In this document: positions 1-9,489 of the stretch, piece by piece
Layout: every line of letters starts with the position of its first letter
Numbering within the stretch: the stretch's first letter is position 1
NCBI RefSeq assembly: GCF_000399665.1
Contig: NZ_KB976986.1
Coordinates: 1,616,773 to 1,680,772 of the forward strand
Origin: Acinetobacter calcoaceticus ANC 3811
GTDB taxonomy: Bacteria; Pseudomonadota; Gammaproteobacteria; Pseudomonadales; Moraxellaceae
DNA: 64,000 nt
Direction: 5' to 3'
Made by a program: the position numbers and the translations under genes
Notes under the pieces: generated by a model
Database searches by the model: none
Told to the model about the DNA's origin: nothing
Seen by the model: the letters and a program-made list of their open reading frames with translations, nothing else

Positions 1-412
1 TTCCACCTTGTCTTTTGGTAAATTCTATTTTTATAAAGTGATTCTTTTAGCTCTTTTTTAATTATCTTCTTAAGTGTTTGCATGAGGTCTTATGTAATAC
101 TTTGTCTTTTTAAATTATAAACTTAAATTAATATATTGGCAAAAATAGACTACACCCAAGATTAAAAAATTCAATTTCTTCCATAAGAATGATGTCCATT
201 TATTGAAAATCTACAGCCCTAAATAATGACAGGCTAAAATAAGCCTATTTTTTAATTACTTAACAGTAATTTAAATCTTTTGCAGTAGCTTTTTTCCTCT
301 GTATCCTAATTTTCTAATATTCAATGTAATATTTAGACAAAGCTTCTTTAGTTTTACTTCAAAAAGATTCAGGAGCCTTTTAGTTAAAGATTTTCTTAAT
401 AAGCAAAATTTA
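1..412. other. AT-rich stretch without recognised gene
   Basis: No open frame of useful length is visible on either strand and stops are frequent in all frames. No structured RNA or strong hairpin was recognised. It lies downstream of the minus-strand ClC gene and probably separates it from a transcription unit outside the window. Confidence 0.5.
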
Positions 413-1633
413 TCAATCCATCAACTTCTTACGTCGATACAACCCACAATCCCCAGAAAATAACGCTGCCAATAAACAAGTAATGATGGCATAAGTCGCA
501 ATATTCATTCCAAATAGCTCAATGGCTAAAATAATAGACGTTAACGGCGCTTTACTCGCTCCTGAAAATAGACTCACCAAGCCTAAGCCTGCAAGCAATG
601 AAATTGGCAAGTTTAAAACGGCCCCTAAAGCATTACCTAATGTCGCCCCCACATAAAACAGTGGTGTAATTTCACCACCTTTAAAACCTGAGCCTAAAGT
701 AATCGCGGTAAAAACAGTCTTGTTAAAAAAGTCGTAAAACTCAATGGGCACATAAAAAGATGAAATGATTTTATCTGTACCTAAACCATTGTATTGCTGA
801 TGTGCGGTGAACAAAGTAAGTAGCATAATGACAATACCACCCACCATCGTTCTTAAAGGCAAATAACGAATGTATTTATAAAAGATATCACTGGCAAAAT
901 GAATGGACGCAATAAAGAAACGTGCAACCAGACCAAAGATCAGACCTGCCACAATTAAGTTCATGAGCGTACCAAAATGAATGGCAGGAAACTCACTAAT
1001 CACATAAAAAATATGCGGGTGGACAATATCGAATAGCTCAGGGATGGTCGAAGCAATTAAGGCCGACACAAAACATGGGAAAATGGCTGAATATCTTAAA
1101 TTACCTAAAGCTGTGATTTCTAAACCATAGATTGCACCCGCCAGAGGCAAGCCAAATACCCCTGCAAAGCCCGCACCAATACTGGCGATTAAACAAATTT
1201 TTCGGTTATCTTCCGAGACTTTTAATATATGGCTCAAGTGGTCAATTAAGGCACCTGAAAGCTGAACAGCTGGCGCCTCACGCCCTGCCGAACCACCAAA
1301 TAACTGCGTTAAAATTGAAGTGATAAAAATGATAGGACTCATTCGTTTCGGAATGAACGATTTGGGTTGATGAATTTCATCAATCAGTAAATGTGTTCCC
1401 CTTTCAATAGGTGATCCATATTTTTTAATGAGATAACCAATCCCAAACCCTATAAAGGGTAAGAAATAAATGAGCCAGTGATGCAGGCTTCTTACTTTAT
1501 TAGAGATATCAAAAGCCACAAAAATTAAAGTCGAGGCCAGCCCCGCTACGACTCCGATCACAATCGAGATGACGAGCCAATAGACACTGTATTTTAGAAT
1601 TTGATCATATTCAGATGAAGGTAGAATTTTCAT
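413..1633 (-). CDS. ClC-family chloride channel/transporter
   Basis: A 406-residue inner-membrane protein with many hydrophobic helices. It shows the ClC anion-pathway motifs: a GGSAGREAP segment near residues 113-121, which holds the glutamate used for gating or proton coupling, and a GSGFKGGEITPLF segment in the C-terminal half. ClC proteins move chloride or related anions, either passively or in exchange for protons. The family's usual GREGP is GREAP here, which some bacterial members share. There are no C-terminal CBS domains, as in other short bacterial ClCs. It appears to be a single-gene unit. Substrate (chloride or fluoride) and channel versus antiporter mode cannot be decided from the sequence. 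Confidence 0.88.
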   Translation of the reverse strand: MKILPSSEYDQILKYSVYWLVISIVIGVVAGLASTLIFVAFDISNKVRSLHHWLIYFLPFIGFGIGYLIKKYGSPIERGTHLLIDEIHQPKSFIPKRMSPIIFITSILTQLFGGSAGREAPAVQLSGALIDHLSHILKVSEDNRKICLIASIGAGFAGVFGLPLAGAIYGLEITALGNLRYSAIFPCFVSALIASTIPELFDIVHPHIFYVISEFPAIHFGTLMNLIVAGLIFGLVARFFIASIHFASDIFYKYIRYLPLRTMVGGIVIMLLTLFTAHQQYNGLGTDKIISSFYVPIEFYDFFNKTVFTAITLGSGFKGGEITPLFYVGATLGNALGAVLNLPISLLAGLGLVSLFSGASKAPLTSIILAIELFGMNIATYAIITCLLAALFSGDCGLYRRKKLMD

Positions 1634-1935
1634 TCGCGTTCTTCAATTAGCCTTTAAAATGGATGATAAATTCTCAATTTTTTTTATGCAGCCAGCTCAT
1701 TAAGTGAGAAATGCTTAAACTGGGCTAAAAATTAAAGCTCGCATAGGCGAGCTTTCAATACAGTGATTAATTTTGATATCACCAAACTGTGCGAAATATC
1801 TCATAACGCTTTCTGGCTTTCAAGTTGAAAATGGTTAACGAGACTGTGAAAATAGCGGACTGAGTTAATAAATAAGCATTTGATTTGACCCGATCAAACT
1901 AAAACCAAAATCAGGCCAAATCATTTATTCAAAAC
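1634..1935. other. Intergenic region with operon terminator
   Basis: This 302-base gap lies between the start of the ClC gene and the end of the pxp-type operon, both on the minus strand. It holds the hairpin at 1734-1755 and presumably the ClC promoter. No small gene was recognised. Confidence 0.5.
1734..1755 (-). terminator. Rho-independent terminator after the 5-oxoprolinase-type operon
   Basis: A perfect 9-bp stem (AAAGCTCGC with GCGAGCTTT) closes on a four-base loop. On the minus strand it is followed by a T-rich stretch (AATTTTTAG). It lies about 180 nt beyond the stop codon of the biotin carboxylase gene and before the ClC gene, so it most likely ends the operon transcript. Confidence 0.65.
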
Positions 1936-3657
1936 TTAGTTAATACTACCAATCACAGTTTCTGCATGGCAGGTCGCTCCTTTCTCTGCACTAATCTGAA
2001 TAACACCACTGCGGTGCGCCAGTACCTGCACTTCCATTTTCATGGCTTCCATAATGGCAACCACTTGGCCTTCGGTGACTTGCTTACCATTTTCGACTTT
2101 CCAAGCGCTAACCACACCATTAATTGGGGCAAGTAAATGCTCGGCACTTACTTCTGGCTCGGCTGTTTGTGCTTGAACTGCGGTTGCTGGACCTTGCGCA
2201 AACATCCCCGCAGGTAAACCTAAACGGTGTAACTTGCCATCAATTTCAATGTAGCTCAGTAACATCGGTTGTTGATGGTTTGGAATGCCGCGTTTAGTCG
2301 GTTTCAACTCTTGTTTAAAGTCGTTTTCGATCCAACGCGTGTGTACATTAAAGTCATCTGTAAAGTCAGGTTCATTGAGTACCGCGCGGTGAAAATCTAG
2401 AACTGAAGCCACGCCTTCAATTTTAAATTGCTTCAAAGCACGTTTAGCGCGGGCAATTGCAACTTCACGGGTTGGACCAGTCACAATTAGTTTTGCCATG
2501 AGTGAGTCGAAATGACTAGATACCAATGATCCAGTCCGAACACCTGTGTCGACCCGTACACCGTTACCAAACGGGGCTTCAAATAAACTCAACACACCAA
2601 AGGCTGGAATAAAACCACGTGCTGGATCTTCGGCATTAATACGAAACTCAATGGCATGACCTTGTGCCTTTGGTGTTTCTTTAATAGAAAGCACTTCACC
2701 TTGAGCCACGCGAATTTGCTCAACCACCAAATCGACTTTTGAGGTTTCTTCGGTCACTGGGTGCTCGACTTGCAAACGCGTGTTTACTTCTAAAAAGGAA
2801 AGCTTGCCGTCACGGCTCAGTAAATATTCAACGGTTCCCGCACCTACATAGTTTGCAGCCTGACAAATATTTTTTGCCGAGGTTAAAATTTGCTGGTAAA
2901 TCTCATCGCTAATAAATGGCGCTGGTGCTTCTTCGACTAACTTTTGATTACGACGTTGCAATGAACAATCACGTGTACCAAGTACCACAATATTGCCATG
3001 TTGGTCTGCAATGACTTGCGCTTCTACATGGCGCGGTTTATCGAGATATTGCTCGACAAAACATTCACCACGGCCAAAGGCAGCTTTTGCCTCTCGTACT
3101 GCCGACTCATAAAGCTCTTGAACCTCTTCAAGTTTCCACGCAACTTTTAAGCCGCGGCCACCGCCACCAAACGCAGCTTTAATGGCAATCGGTAAACCAA
3201 ATTGCTTAGCAAATTCTAAAGCTTCATCTGCATTGTTAAGTGTGTCTTGCGTACCCTGAACCAACGGCGCACCGACTGAAGCAGAAATTTTACGCGCTTC
3301 GATCTTATCACCTAGCTTTTCAATGGCACTTGGAGATGGCCCGACCCATTTTAAACCTGCATCAATCACAGCTTGAGCAAATTCGGCGCGCTCAGATAAA
3401 AAGCCATAACCCGGATGAACCATAGTCGCTTTCGATTTCTTTGCAACTTCGATAATGGCAGGAATATTTAAATAGGTTTCACTCGCCTTCGCACCAGCTA
3501 AGCCCCACGCTTCATCTGCAAGTTCGACATGCATGCTGCCAATATCGTCATCCGCATATAACGCGACCGAAGAAATTCCCATGTCACGGCAAGCATGGAT
3601 AATACGAACGGCAATTTCACCACGGTTAGCAATCAATAATTTTTCTGTATTCATCAT
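1936..3657 (-). CDS. Biotin carboxylase with C-terminal biotinyl domain (AccC-like)
   Basis: A 573-residue protein. It has an N-terminal biotin-carboxylase domain (LLIANRGEIAVRI near residue 8), an ATP-grasp domain with a glycine-rich loop (FGGGGRGLKVAW), a biotin-carboxylase C-terminal domain, and a biotinyl domain whose EAMKM motif places the biotinylated lysine near residue 540. Proteins of this layout carboxylate their own biotin with ATP and bicarbonate and need a separate carboxyltransferase. None of the usual acyl-CoA type is nearby. Instead the gene overlaps by 4 nt the PxpB-PxpC fusion, whose domains belong to a family often annotated as biotin-dependent carboxyltransferase. It is therefore probably an accessory of 5-oxoproline or related lactam metabolism. 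It is the last gene of the operon. Confidence 0.85.
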   Translation of the reverse strand: MMNTEKLLIANRGEIAVRIIHACRDMGISSVALYADDDIGSMHVELADEAWGLAGAKASETYLNIPAIIEVAKKSKATMVHPGYGFLSERAEFAQAVIDAGLKWVGPSPSAIEKLGDKIEARKISASVGAPLVQGTQDTLNNADEALEFAKQFGLPIAIKAAFGGGGRGLKVAWKLEEVQELYESAVREAKAAFGRGECFVEQYLDKPRHVEAQVIADQHGNIVVLGTRDCSLQRRNQKLVEEAPAPFISDEIYQQILTSAKNICQAANYVGAGTVEYLLSRDGKLSFLEVNTRLQVEHPVTEETSKVDLVVEQIRVAQGEVLSIKETPKAQGHAIEFRINAEDPARGFIPAFGVLSLFEAPFGNGVRVDTGVRTGSLVSSHFDSLMAKLIVTGPTREVAIARAKRALKQFKIEGVASVLDFHRAVLNEPDFTDDFNVHTRWIENDFKQELKPTKRGIPNHQQPMLLSYIEIDGKLHRLGLPAGMFAQGPATAVQAQTAEPEVSAEHLLAPINGVVSAWKVENGKQVTEGQVVAIMEAMKMEVQVLAHRSGVIQISAEKGATCHAETVIGSIN

Positions 3658-5237
3658 TCATTCTCAAAATCTGTAAATTCGGCAATTTTTTTAAATTTGA
3701 TGCGGCACCCTGCTGGAATCTGTGCCACCAAATCCCAATGGTGTTTAGCAACAGAGCCAATGACCGGATATCCGCCCGTTAAAGGATGATCATTCATAAA
3801 CAAAACGGGCTGACCACTCGGTGGAATCTGCAAAGCACCAATGCATGTGCCTTCACTTTCCAGTTCATGGGTAATTTTGCGAGTCAAAGACTCTGCACCT
3901 GAGAGTCGTAGCCCGACGCGGTTGCTTTCATTGGTTACCAGCCATTCTTGTTGATAGAGCAGTTCAATACTGTCTTGTTCAAACCAGTCAGTGCGCGGCC
4001 CCATCACAATATCTAGCTCAACGACTTCACCAGCTTGTGGCAAATCGCTTTTGCCCACTTCATTTAGGCTAATGTTGGCAGCCTTCACCTGTCCTTGATA
4101 AATGGTATCTCCAAGCTTTAAAGGCTCTGGGCCTAACACTGCCAAGCTGTCAAACGAAGTACTATTGAGTACTGGCTCAACGTCTATACCACCGCGAACT
4201 GCCAAATAGTTTCTTAAGCCTGCTGTGGGTGGCTGAATTTGAAACTCATCGCCTTCATCTAAATCAATCGGCTGATAACTTACAAAGTCAGCGGTTTGAC
4301 CATCAGCAAATTTCACACGAATGTTTGAAATGGCACCTGCTACTGCAATAACACCTGCATGCTGCATTTTGGCTTTTAAGCCACCATTTAAAACCTCAAT
4401 GACGGGTGTATCGGTTGGGTTACCGACAATACGGTTAGCGCTATGCATGGCAGACAAATCCATTGCACCTGCAATACCAACCCCAATATTGGTCTGGTTT
4501 AAGCGCCCTTCGTCTTGAATGAGCATCTGTAAACTTGGTGCAGTGATCGTAAACAGGGGTACAGATTTTTGAGGCTCAACCTTACGGGTGATTTGCTCTG
4601 GTACAGCCACAATAGTTGGACGATGCGTGACATCTTCAAAATGTACAGTCATGCCCGGTAACAGCAATGCAGGATTTTTACGCTCTAAATCCCACATTTT
4701 TTCTGATGTTGTACCAATCAGTTGCCAGCCACCCGGACTGTCTTTTGGGTAAATACCAGAGTATTTTCCAGCCAAGCCCAACGAGCCTGACGGTATTTTT
4801 TTACGCGGAACCGTTAAACGTGGAATATCAGTAAAAGGTTTATCGGGGCTGCTCATATAAGCAAAGCCCGGCGCAAAACCAATAAAAGCCACATTCCACA
4901 CACTTTCGTGATGTTTTCTAATCACATCGGCAACAGACAACCCTTGTAACTCGGCAACTTGAGCAAGGTCTTCGCCATCGTAACGAATCGGCACAATCAC
5001 TTCTTGGTTGCTACGCTCAAATCCAGAATCAACTTTAAGGCTCTGAATTGAAGCGACCAGCGTTTTAAAGTTGGTTTCGATCTCGTTAAAAAAAACCAAA
5101 ATTGTTTTTGCAGCAGGGACTAAGTCTTTAATTCCATTCAATTGCGTATTTTGCAATTTATTGTACAACGCCAAAGTTTCTTCTAGGCTCGCAAGCTCAA
5201 TCAGAAAACAATCGGCGTTTACCGATAAAAAACGCAT
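3654..5237 (-). CDS. Fused 5-oxoprolinase subunits PxpB-PxpC (KipI-KipA/AHS1-AHS2)
   Basis: A 527-residue fusion. Roughly residues 1-215 are the PxpB/KipI (AHS1) domain, with GFAPGFAYM and a PSGSLGLAGKYSGIYP-type segment. Roughly residues 225-525 are the PxpC/KipA (AHS2) domain, with QDEGR, GAMD and ANRIVGN motifs. In bacteria PxpA, PxpB and PxpC together hydrolyse 5-oxoproline to glutamate at the cost of ATP. Here B and C are one chain and PxpA is encoded two genes upstream. The same domains occur in urea-amidolyase-type proteins, so a related amide or lactam substrate is possible. It overlaps the biotin carboxylase gene by 4 nt, which suggests translational coupling. Confidence 0.87.
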   Translation of the reverse strand: MRFLSVNADCFLIELASLEETLALYNKLQNTQLNGIKDLVPAAKTILVFFNEIETNFKTLVASIQSLKVDSGFERSNQEVIVPIRYDGEDLAQVAELQGLSVADVIRKHHESVWNVAFIGFAPGFAYMSSPDKPFTDIPRLTVPRKKIPSGSLGLAGKYSGIYPKDSPGGWQLIGTTSEKMWDLERKNPALLLPGMTVHFEDVTHRPTIVAVPEQITRKVEPQKSVPLFTITAPSLQMLIQDEGRLNQTNIGVGIAGAMDLSAMHSANRIVGNPTDTPVIEVLNGGLKAKMQHAGVIAVAGAISNIRVKFADGQTADFVSYQPIDLDEGDEFQIQPPTAGLRNYLAVRGGIDVEPVLNSTSFDSLAVLGPEPLKLGDTIYQGQVKAANISLNEVGKSDLPQAGEVVELDIVMGPRTDWFEQDSIELLYQQEWLVTNESNRVGLRLSGAESLTRKITHELESEGTCIGALQIPPSGQPVLFMNDHPLTGGYPVIGSVAKHHWDLVAQIPAGCRIKFKKIAEFTDFENE

Positions 5238-5269
5238 TTGCTTATCCTTTTAATTCTTCTTTAGTGCAA

Positions 5270-6085
5270 TTAGCCAATCCAAGCGCGGTCAGGAATGTCG
5301 GTAATAAACATATGACCTGGTGCATGACTAATCGCAAAAGGAATTTTCGAGTTCATAACAGCTGCTTGCGGTGTTACCCCACATGCCCAAAACACTGGAA
5401 TTTCGCCTGCTTCAATACGAGAAGCATCACCAAAGTCAGGCTTATTTACATCCAAAATTCCTAAGCTTTCAGGATGACCAATATGTACAGGTGCGCCATG
5501 CACACTTGGCATACGCGATGTAATTTTTACTGCTTCACTAATTTGATGCGATGGAATTGGCCGCATAGAAACCACCATGTTTCCTGAAATACGCCCTGCT
5601 GGTTGGCACTGAATATTGCTCAGATACATCGGCACATTGGTATCGTCATGAATATGGCGAACTTCAATACCCGCTTCTTGCAAAGCGGTTTCAAACGAAA
5701 AACTACAACCAATCAAGAAAGTCACCAAATCAGGATGGGCATTATAAATATCACTCGCATCGGTCACTTCTTCAACCATTTCGCCATCTTTCCAAATGCG
5801 ATAACGCGGAAAGTCAGTTCGAATGTCAGAATCTGCCGCAAGCTTAGTTGCATAGATGCCTTCTTCGAGCACATCAACTACTGGGCAACTTTGCGGATTA
5901 CGATGCGCATAGAGTAAAAAGTCATATGCCCACTCTTTTGGCACCGAAATCATGTTGACCTGCGTCATGCCCGCGGCCATGCCTGCCGTCGGTTTATCAA
6001 AACCTGTACGGATTTTTAAACGCGCATCTAAAGCGGCTTCAAGCTGAGCTGGGTCGACTTTAATATCCTTATACATTGTGCTCAT
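5270..6085 (-). CDS. DUF1445 family putative hydro-lyase (YcsI-like)
   Basis: A 271-residue protein of the DUF1445/YcsI family. Recognisable features are the N-terminal [10 protein letters not shown] motif and central GCSFSFE and MRP segments. The family is often annotated as hydro-lyase. Related proteins are linked with D-glutamate cyclisation to 5-oxo-D-proline, which would fit an operon built on 5-oxoprolinase. The gene sits 2 bp downstream of pxpA and 32 bp before the PxpB-PxpC fusion, so all three are co-transcribed. The activity on a specific substrate is inference from context. Confidence 0.82.
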   Translation of the reverse strand: MSTMYKDIKVDPAQLEAALDARLKIRTGFDKPTAGMAAGMTQVNMISVPKEWAYDFLLYAHRNPQSCPVVDVLEEGIYATKLAADSDIRTDFPRYRIWKDGEMVEEVTDASDIYNAHPDLVTFLIGCSFSFETALQEAGIEVRHIHDDTNVPMYLSNIQCQPAGRISGNMVVSMRPIPSHQISEAVKITSRMPSVHGAPVHIGHPESLGILDVNKPDFGDASRIEAGEIPVFWACGVTPQAAVMNSKIPFAISHAPGHMFITDIPDRAWIG

Positions 6086-6087
6086 CC

Positions 6088-6852
6088 TTATGCTTTGTTT
6101 ACAAATGGGCGGATTTCAATATTGTTTTTTACAAGCTCGGCTTTAATAGCTGCCGACATCTCAAGTGCACCATCAGTGTCGCCATGTAAGCAAATGGTGT
6201 CGGCTTGAATTGGGGTAAATACACCGTCAATTGACTCTACTCCACCATTTTTAAGCATTGAAACCACACGGCTCGCAACAAATGCCGAGTCGTGTAAAAC
6301 CGCACCTTCTAGACGACGAGAAACCAGTGAACCATCACTGTTATAAGCTCGGTCTGCAAATGCTTCAGACACAACTTTTAAGCCAGCCGCACGTGCCTGC
6401 TCGACTAAGTTCGACCCAGCCAAAGCCACCAAAACCAGTTCAGGGTTATACATTTTAATGGCGTCAATCACTGCGGCTGCTTGAGCTTGGTCATGGGCAA
6501 TGGTGTTATAAAGCGCGCCATGCGGTTTAACGTATTGCACTTTTGAACCTGCCACTTTAGCCAAGCCATCGAGTGCAGAAATTTGGTAAAGCACATCTGC
6601 AATAAGCTCGTCACGCGACAAATCCATATTACGGCGGCCAAAACCAACAAGGTCTGGATAAGACACGTGAGCACCAACAGTCACACCAAGTTCAACTGCT
6701 TTACGAACCGTTTTTAAAATACCGAGCGGGTCGCCAGCATGGAAGCCACAAGCAATATTTGCACTGGTCACAACAGGTAAAATCTGATCATCATTACCCA
6801 TTTTCCATGAGCCAAAGCTTTCACCTAAATCACTATTTAAATCTACAAACAT
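6088..6852 (-). CDS. pxpA: 5-oxoprolinase subunit A (LamB/YcsF family)
   Basis: A 254-residue protein typical of LamB/YcsF. It starts with [11 protein letters not shown] and contains [14 protein letters not shown] and KPHGALYN motifs, which carry the acidic and histidine residues of the fold. PxpA acts with PxpB and PxpC to cleave 5-oxoproline with ATP. Its length is normal for the family. It follows the transporter gene by about 34 bp and leads directly into the DUF1445 gene, so it is the second gene of the operon. Confidence 0.92.
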   Translation of the reverse strand: MFVDLNSDLGESFGSWKMGNDDQILPVVTSANIACGFHAGDPLGILKTVRKAVELGVTVGAHVSYPDLVGFGRRNMDLSRDELIADVLYQISALDGLAKVAGSKVQYVKPHGALYNTIAHDQAQAAAVIDAIKMYNPELVLVALAGSNLVEQARAAGLKVVSEAFADRAYNSDGSLVSRRLEGAVLHDSAFVASRVVSMLKNGGVESIDGVFTPIQADTICLHGDTDGALEMSAAIKAELVKNNIEIRPFVNKA

Positions 6853-6886
6853 GGCATTATTCCTTTATCACTTAACAAAGTCTGGC

Positions 6887-8119
6887 TTAAAGCTTGGTCA
6901 AATAGTTAAACACTGTCGTAAACGACATATAGCCCATCCACCACGTCAACAGACATGTTAATCCACCCAAAATAAGCAACCATTTTGGATAGTTGTAATT
7001 ACCCATTAAATCTTTACGGCATGCAGCCACATACACAAAAATTGTAAGACCAATTGGCAACACCAATCCGTTAAAACCACCTACAAAAATGAGTAGACCT
7101 GCTGGAGTTGCACCCAATAACACATAGAGTAATAAAGCCAATGCAATAAAGGTAATGGTGGTATAGTTGTTTTGCTTTGGTGTTAAGTTCTTTTTAAACA
7201 CGTTAAAGAACGACACTGAAGTATATGCTGCACCAATCGTGCTACTAATGCCGGCTGCCCAGAAAATTAAACCGAATAATTTAAAACCAAATGTGCCCGC
7301 TGCATATTGAAATGCTTGACCTGCTGGATTGGCGTCATGGCTGGCTAAATCAATATTTGCACCGCTTACCACCACACCTAAAAACGCTAAAAACAAAACG
7401 TAGCGCATGATGCCGACAACAATAATGCCCTTGGTTGCAGCTTTAGCAACTTCATCAATATTTTCAGGGCCAACAGCGCCTTTATCGAGTAAACGATGCG
7501 CACCTGCATAGCAGATATAACCACCAACAGTACCGCCGACAATGGTCGTAATAATGGCAAAGTCAATCTGATCTGGAGCAAAAGTTTGATGTACAGCTTG
7601 CCCAACAGGAGGCATTACAATGACGGCAACAATAATAATCAGGAGGATTTTAAGCAATCCCAACACGATCATGCTTTTATCCATGGCAAGCGTTGCTTTT
7701 CTTGATGCAAAAATCAAAATGGCTAACGCACCACTTAAAATACCGCCCCACTTTGTATCTAAGCCAAAAAGTGCATTTAGACCTAAAGCTGCACCTGCAA
7801 TGTTACCAATACTAAAGAAAAAACCACCTAGAATGACCAGAAAAGCCAGTAAGTAACCACTGCCGGGAATTGCTTTATTGGCAATATCCGATGCACGCAT
7901 TTGAGTGAGTGTGACCACTCGCCAGATATTTTGTTGAACCACATAATCAATCAGAATAGAAACTAAAATTGCAAAGCCAAATGCTGCACCTAACTTGACT
8001 GTAAATACAGCAGTTTGGGTTAAAAATCCTGGCCCCATTGCAGAGGTCGCCATCATAAAGATTGAGGCAACAATGGCCCATTGGCGATCTGATAAAAAAG
8101 AAGATTTCAGTAAAGACAT
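6887..8119 (-). CDS. NRAMP-family-like transporter (YcsG-like)
   Basis: About 410 residues with eleven or so hydrophobic helices and the general pattern of the NRAMP/LeuT fold. The start at 8119 is chosen because GAGGAA lies upstream of that ATG; the open frame begins seven codons earlier at 8140 without a clear ribosome binding site. The metal-binding DPGN motif of true NRAMP metal importers reads GPGF here, and no helix-6 MPH motif is seen. A metal substrate is therefore doubtful. As first gene of the 5-oxoprolinase-type operon it more likely imports the operon's substrate, which is inference. Confidence 0.82.
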   Translation of the reverse strand: MSLLKSSFLSDRQWAIVASIFMMATSAMGPGFLTQTAVFTVKLGAAFGFAILVSILIDYVVQQNIWRVVTLTQMRASDIANKAIPGSGYLLAFLVILGGFFFSIGNIAGAALGLNALFGLDTKWGGILSGALAILIFASRKATLAMDKSMIVLGLLKILLIIIVAVIVMPPVGQAVHQTFAPDQIDFAIITTIVGGTVGGYICYAGAHRLLDKGAVGPENIDEVAKAATKGIIVVGIMRYVLFLAFLGVVVSGANIDLASHDANPAGQAFQYAAGTFGFKLFGLIFWAAGISSTIGAAYTSVSFFNVFKKNLTPKQNNYTTITFIALALLLYVLLGATPAGLLIFVGGFNGLVLPIGLTIFVYVAACRKDLMGNYNYPKWLLILGGLTCLLTWWMGYMSFTTVFNYLTKL

Positions 8120-8140
8120 ATTAATGCGTTCCTCATCCAT

Positions 8141-8482
8141 TTGAGCTTAACAACGCTATTTGCAAGTTGAACCAAGAACACCATTTCTTTCCTAAACGAT
8201 ATTCTTTAATCCTTTAAAATGACAAAGATTCCCTGTTCCCCAATTAATACAATCGGCGATCAAATCTTGTATCTACGATAAAAACATAGCTAATCCCTAC
8301 GGACAATAAGACTTTTTACAGAAAATTAAAAATACAAATATTTGATTTTAAATGATTTAATATTTATTGAAAAATCAGGATAAGTTTTACTTATCAAACT
8401 TCATAAGCTGCTTTTATGGATTTCCAGTGAAGCAGCCTATATAAAATAAGAATAAATATTTTATAAGAAATAAAAATAGAGC
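8141..8482. promoter_or_regulatory. Intergenic region upstream of the pxp-type operon
   Basis: A 342-base AT-rich gap between the LysR gene and the transporter gene, both on the minus strand. It must contain the operon promoter and probably LysR binding sites. I could not single out a convincing T-N11-A operator or promoter by eye. No gene is visible. Confidence 0.4.
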
Positions 8483-9394
8483 TTATTTTTGGATTTTTTC
8501 ATTAAGGCTTTTCATGGCAATCGCCGATACTTTAACAGCCACCTCAGTCAGTTTTTCTTTCAAGGCAACATCATTTCCTTGAATGTAAATCGAGGTGAAA
8601 TGAAACGTCTTTAATTGAATGGGCGTATTTAATATTTCTAGTCGACCATCAGTAATTTCTTTTAAAGCGGTTAAGGTCGGCACGACAGCAATGCCTAAGC
8701 CCTGTTCGGCTAAACGCAATAACGTTGCCAATGAATAACTGGTAATTGAAAGGGGTTCATCAATACCGTGTTCTTTCATTCTGGCTTTCAATTCTTTATA
8801 GGGATAGGTAATTTTGGGGTAAGTTAAAATGGTATGAGACATGAGAGTTTTAAAAGACATTTGAGCTACACACCCTTTGAATGACGGCGAAGCCAGAAAG
8901 CTCAGCTCAAAATCACACAATGCCTGCTCAATACATTCAAAAGCCAACGTTGGCCCAAGCAAAAAAGCCATATCTAAGTCGCCTGTTCGAACGCCCTCTT
9001 GTAGGTTAGGTGTCAGATCTACCACAATTTCTACTGAAACTTTTGGGAACTCTTGTTGAACCTTTTCGATATATTCGACTAACCATGTATAGACAATAGT
9101 TTCTGAAACTCCCAAACGAATGGTGCCCGTTAGGTGCTGATTTTCAGTTAGTTCTGCGACTAAATCTGTTTCTAGACGCATAAACTTTTCAGCATATTTA
9201 AATAACGTCATGCCTTTGTGCGTCAGTTTAAATTTTCGCAAACTTCGGTCTAAAACTTTAAAACCTAATTCATTTTCAAGAGATGTGATTTTTTGAGATA
9301 CCGCAGGCTGGGTTGTTTGCAATTTAGTTGCAGCTTTATTGAAGCTATTTAAAGTCACAACCCAATAAAAAGCTTCCAGATTCTTTAAATTCAC
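8483..9394 (-). CDS. LysR-family transcriptional regulator
   Basis: A 303-residue LysR regulator. The N-terminal winged helix-turn-helix is clear (LEAFYWVVTLNSFNKAATKL, then TQPAVSQKITSLENELG). A substrate-binding domain follows, with a typical late motif (AEQGLGIAVVPTL). It lies upstream of, and in the same direction as, the 5-oxoprolinase-type operon with a 340-bp gap. The likely role is substrate-responsive control of that operon; the inducer is unknown. Confidence 0.9.
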   Translation of the reverse strand: MNLKNLEAFYWVVTLNSFNKAATKLQTTQPAVSQKITSLENELGFKVLDRSLRKFKLTHKGMTLFKYAEKFMRLETDLVAELTENQHLTGTIRLGVSETIVYTWLVEYIEKVQQEFPKVSVEIVVDLTPNLQEGVRTGDLDMAFLLGPTLAFECIEQALCDFELSFLASPSFKGCVAQMSFKTLMSHTILTYPKITYPYKELKARMKEHGIDEPLSITSYSLATLLRLAEQGLGIAVVPTLTALKEITDGRLEILNTPIQLKTFHFTSIYIQGNDVALKEKLTEVAVKVSAIAMKSLNEKIQK

Positions 9395-9489
9395 GTTTCA
9401 TCCCACATTAGAAATCCCTCTACTTTTATAGTATGGAATTTCTTAGCGTGATTAGGCTAGCCATTTATTCATTTTTATTTGAGTGTGGC

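Noticed and set aside
5603..5917. 104-codon plus-strand open frame inside the DUF1445 gene
   Set aside because: It is a shadow of the well-supported minus-strand DUF1445 gene, with no recognisable domain or start signal.
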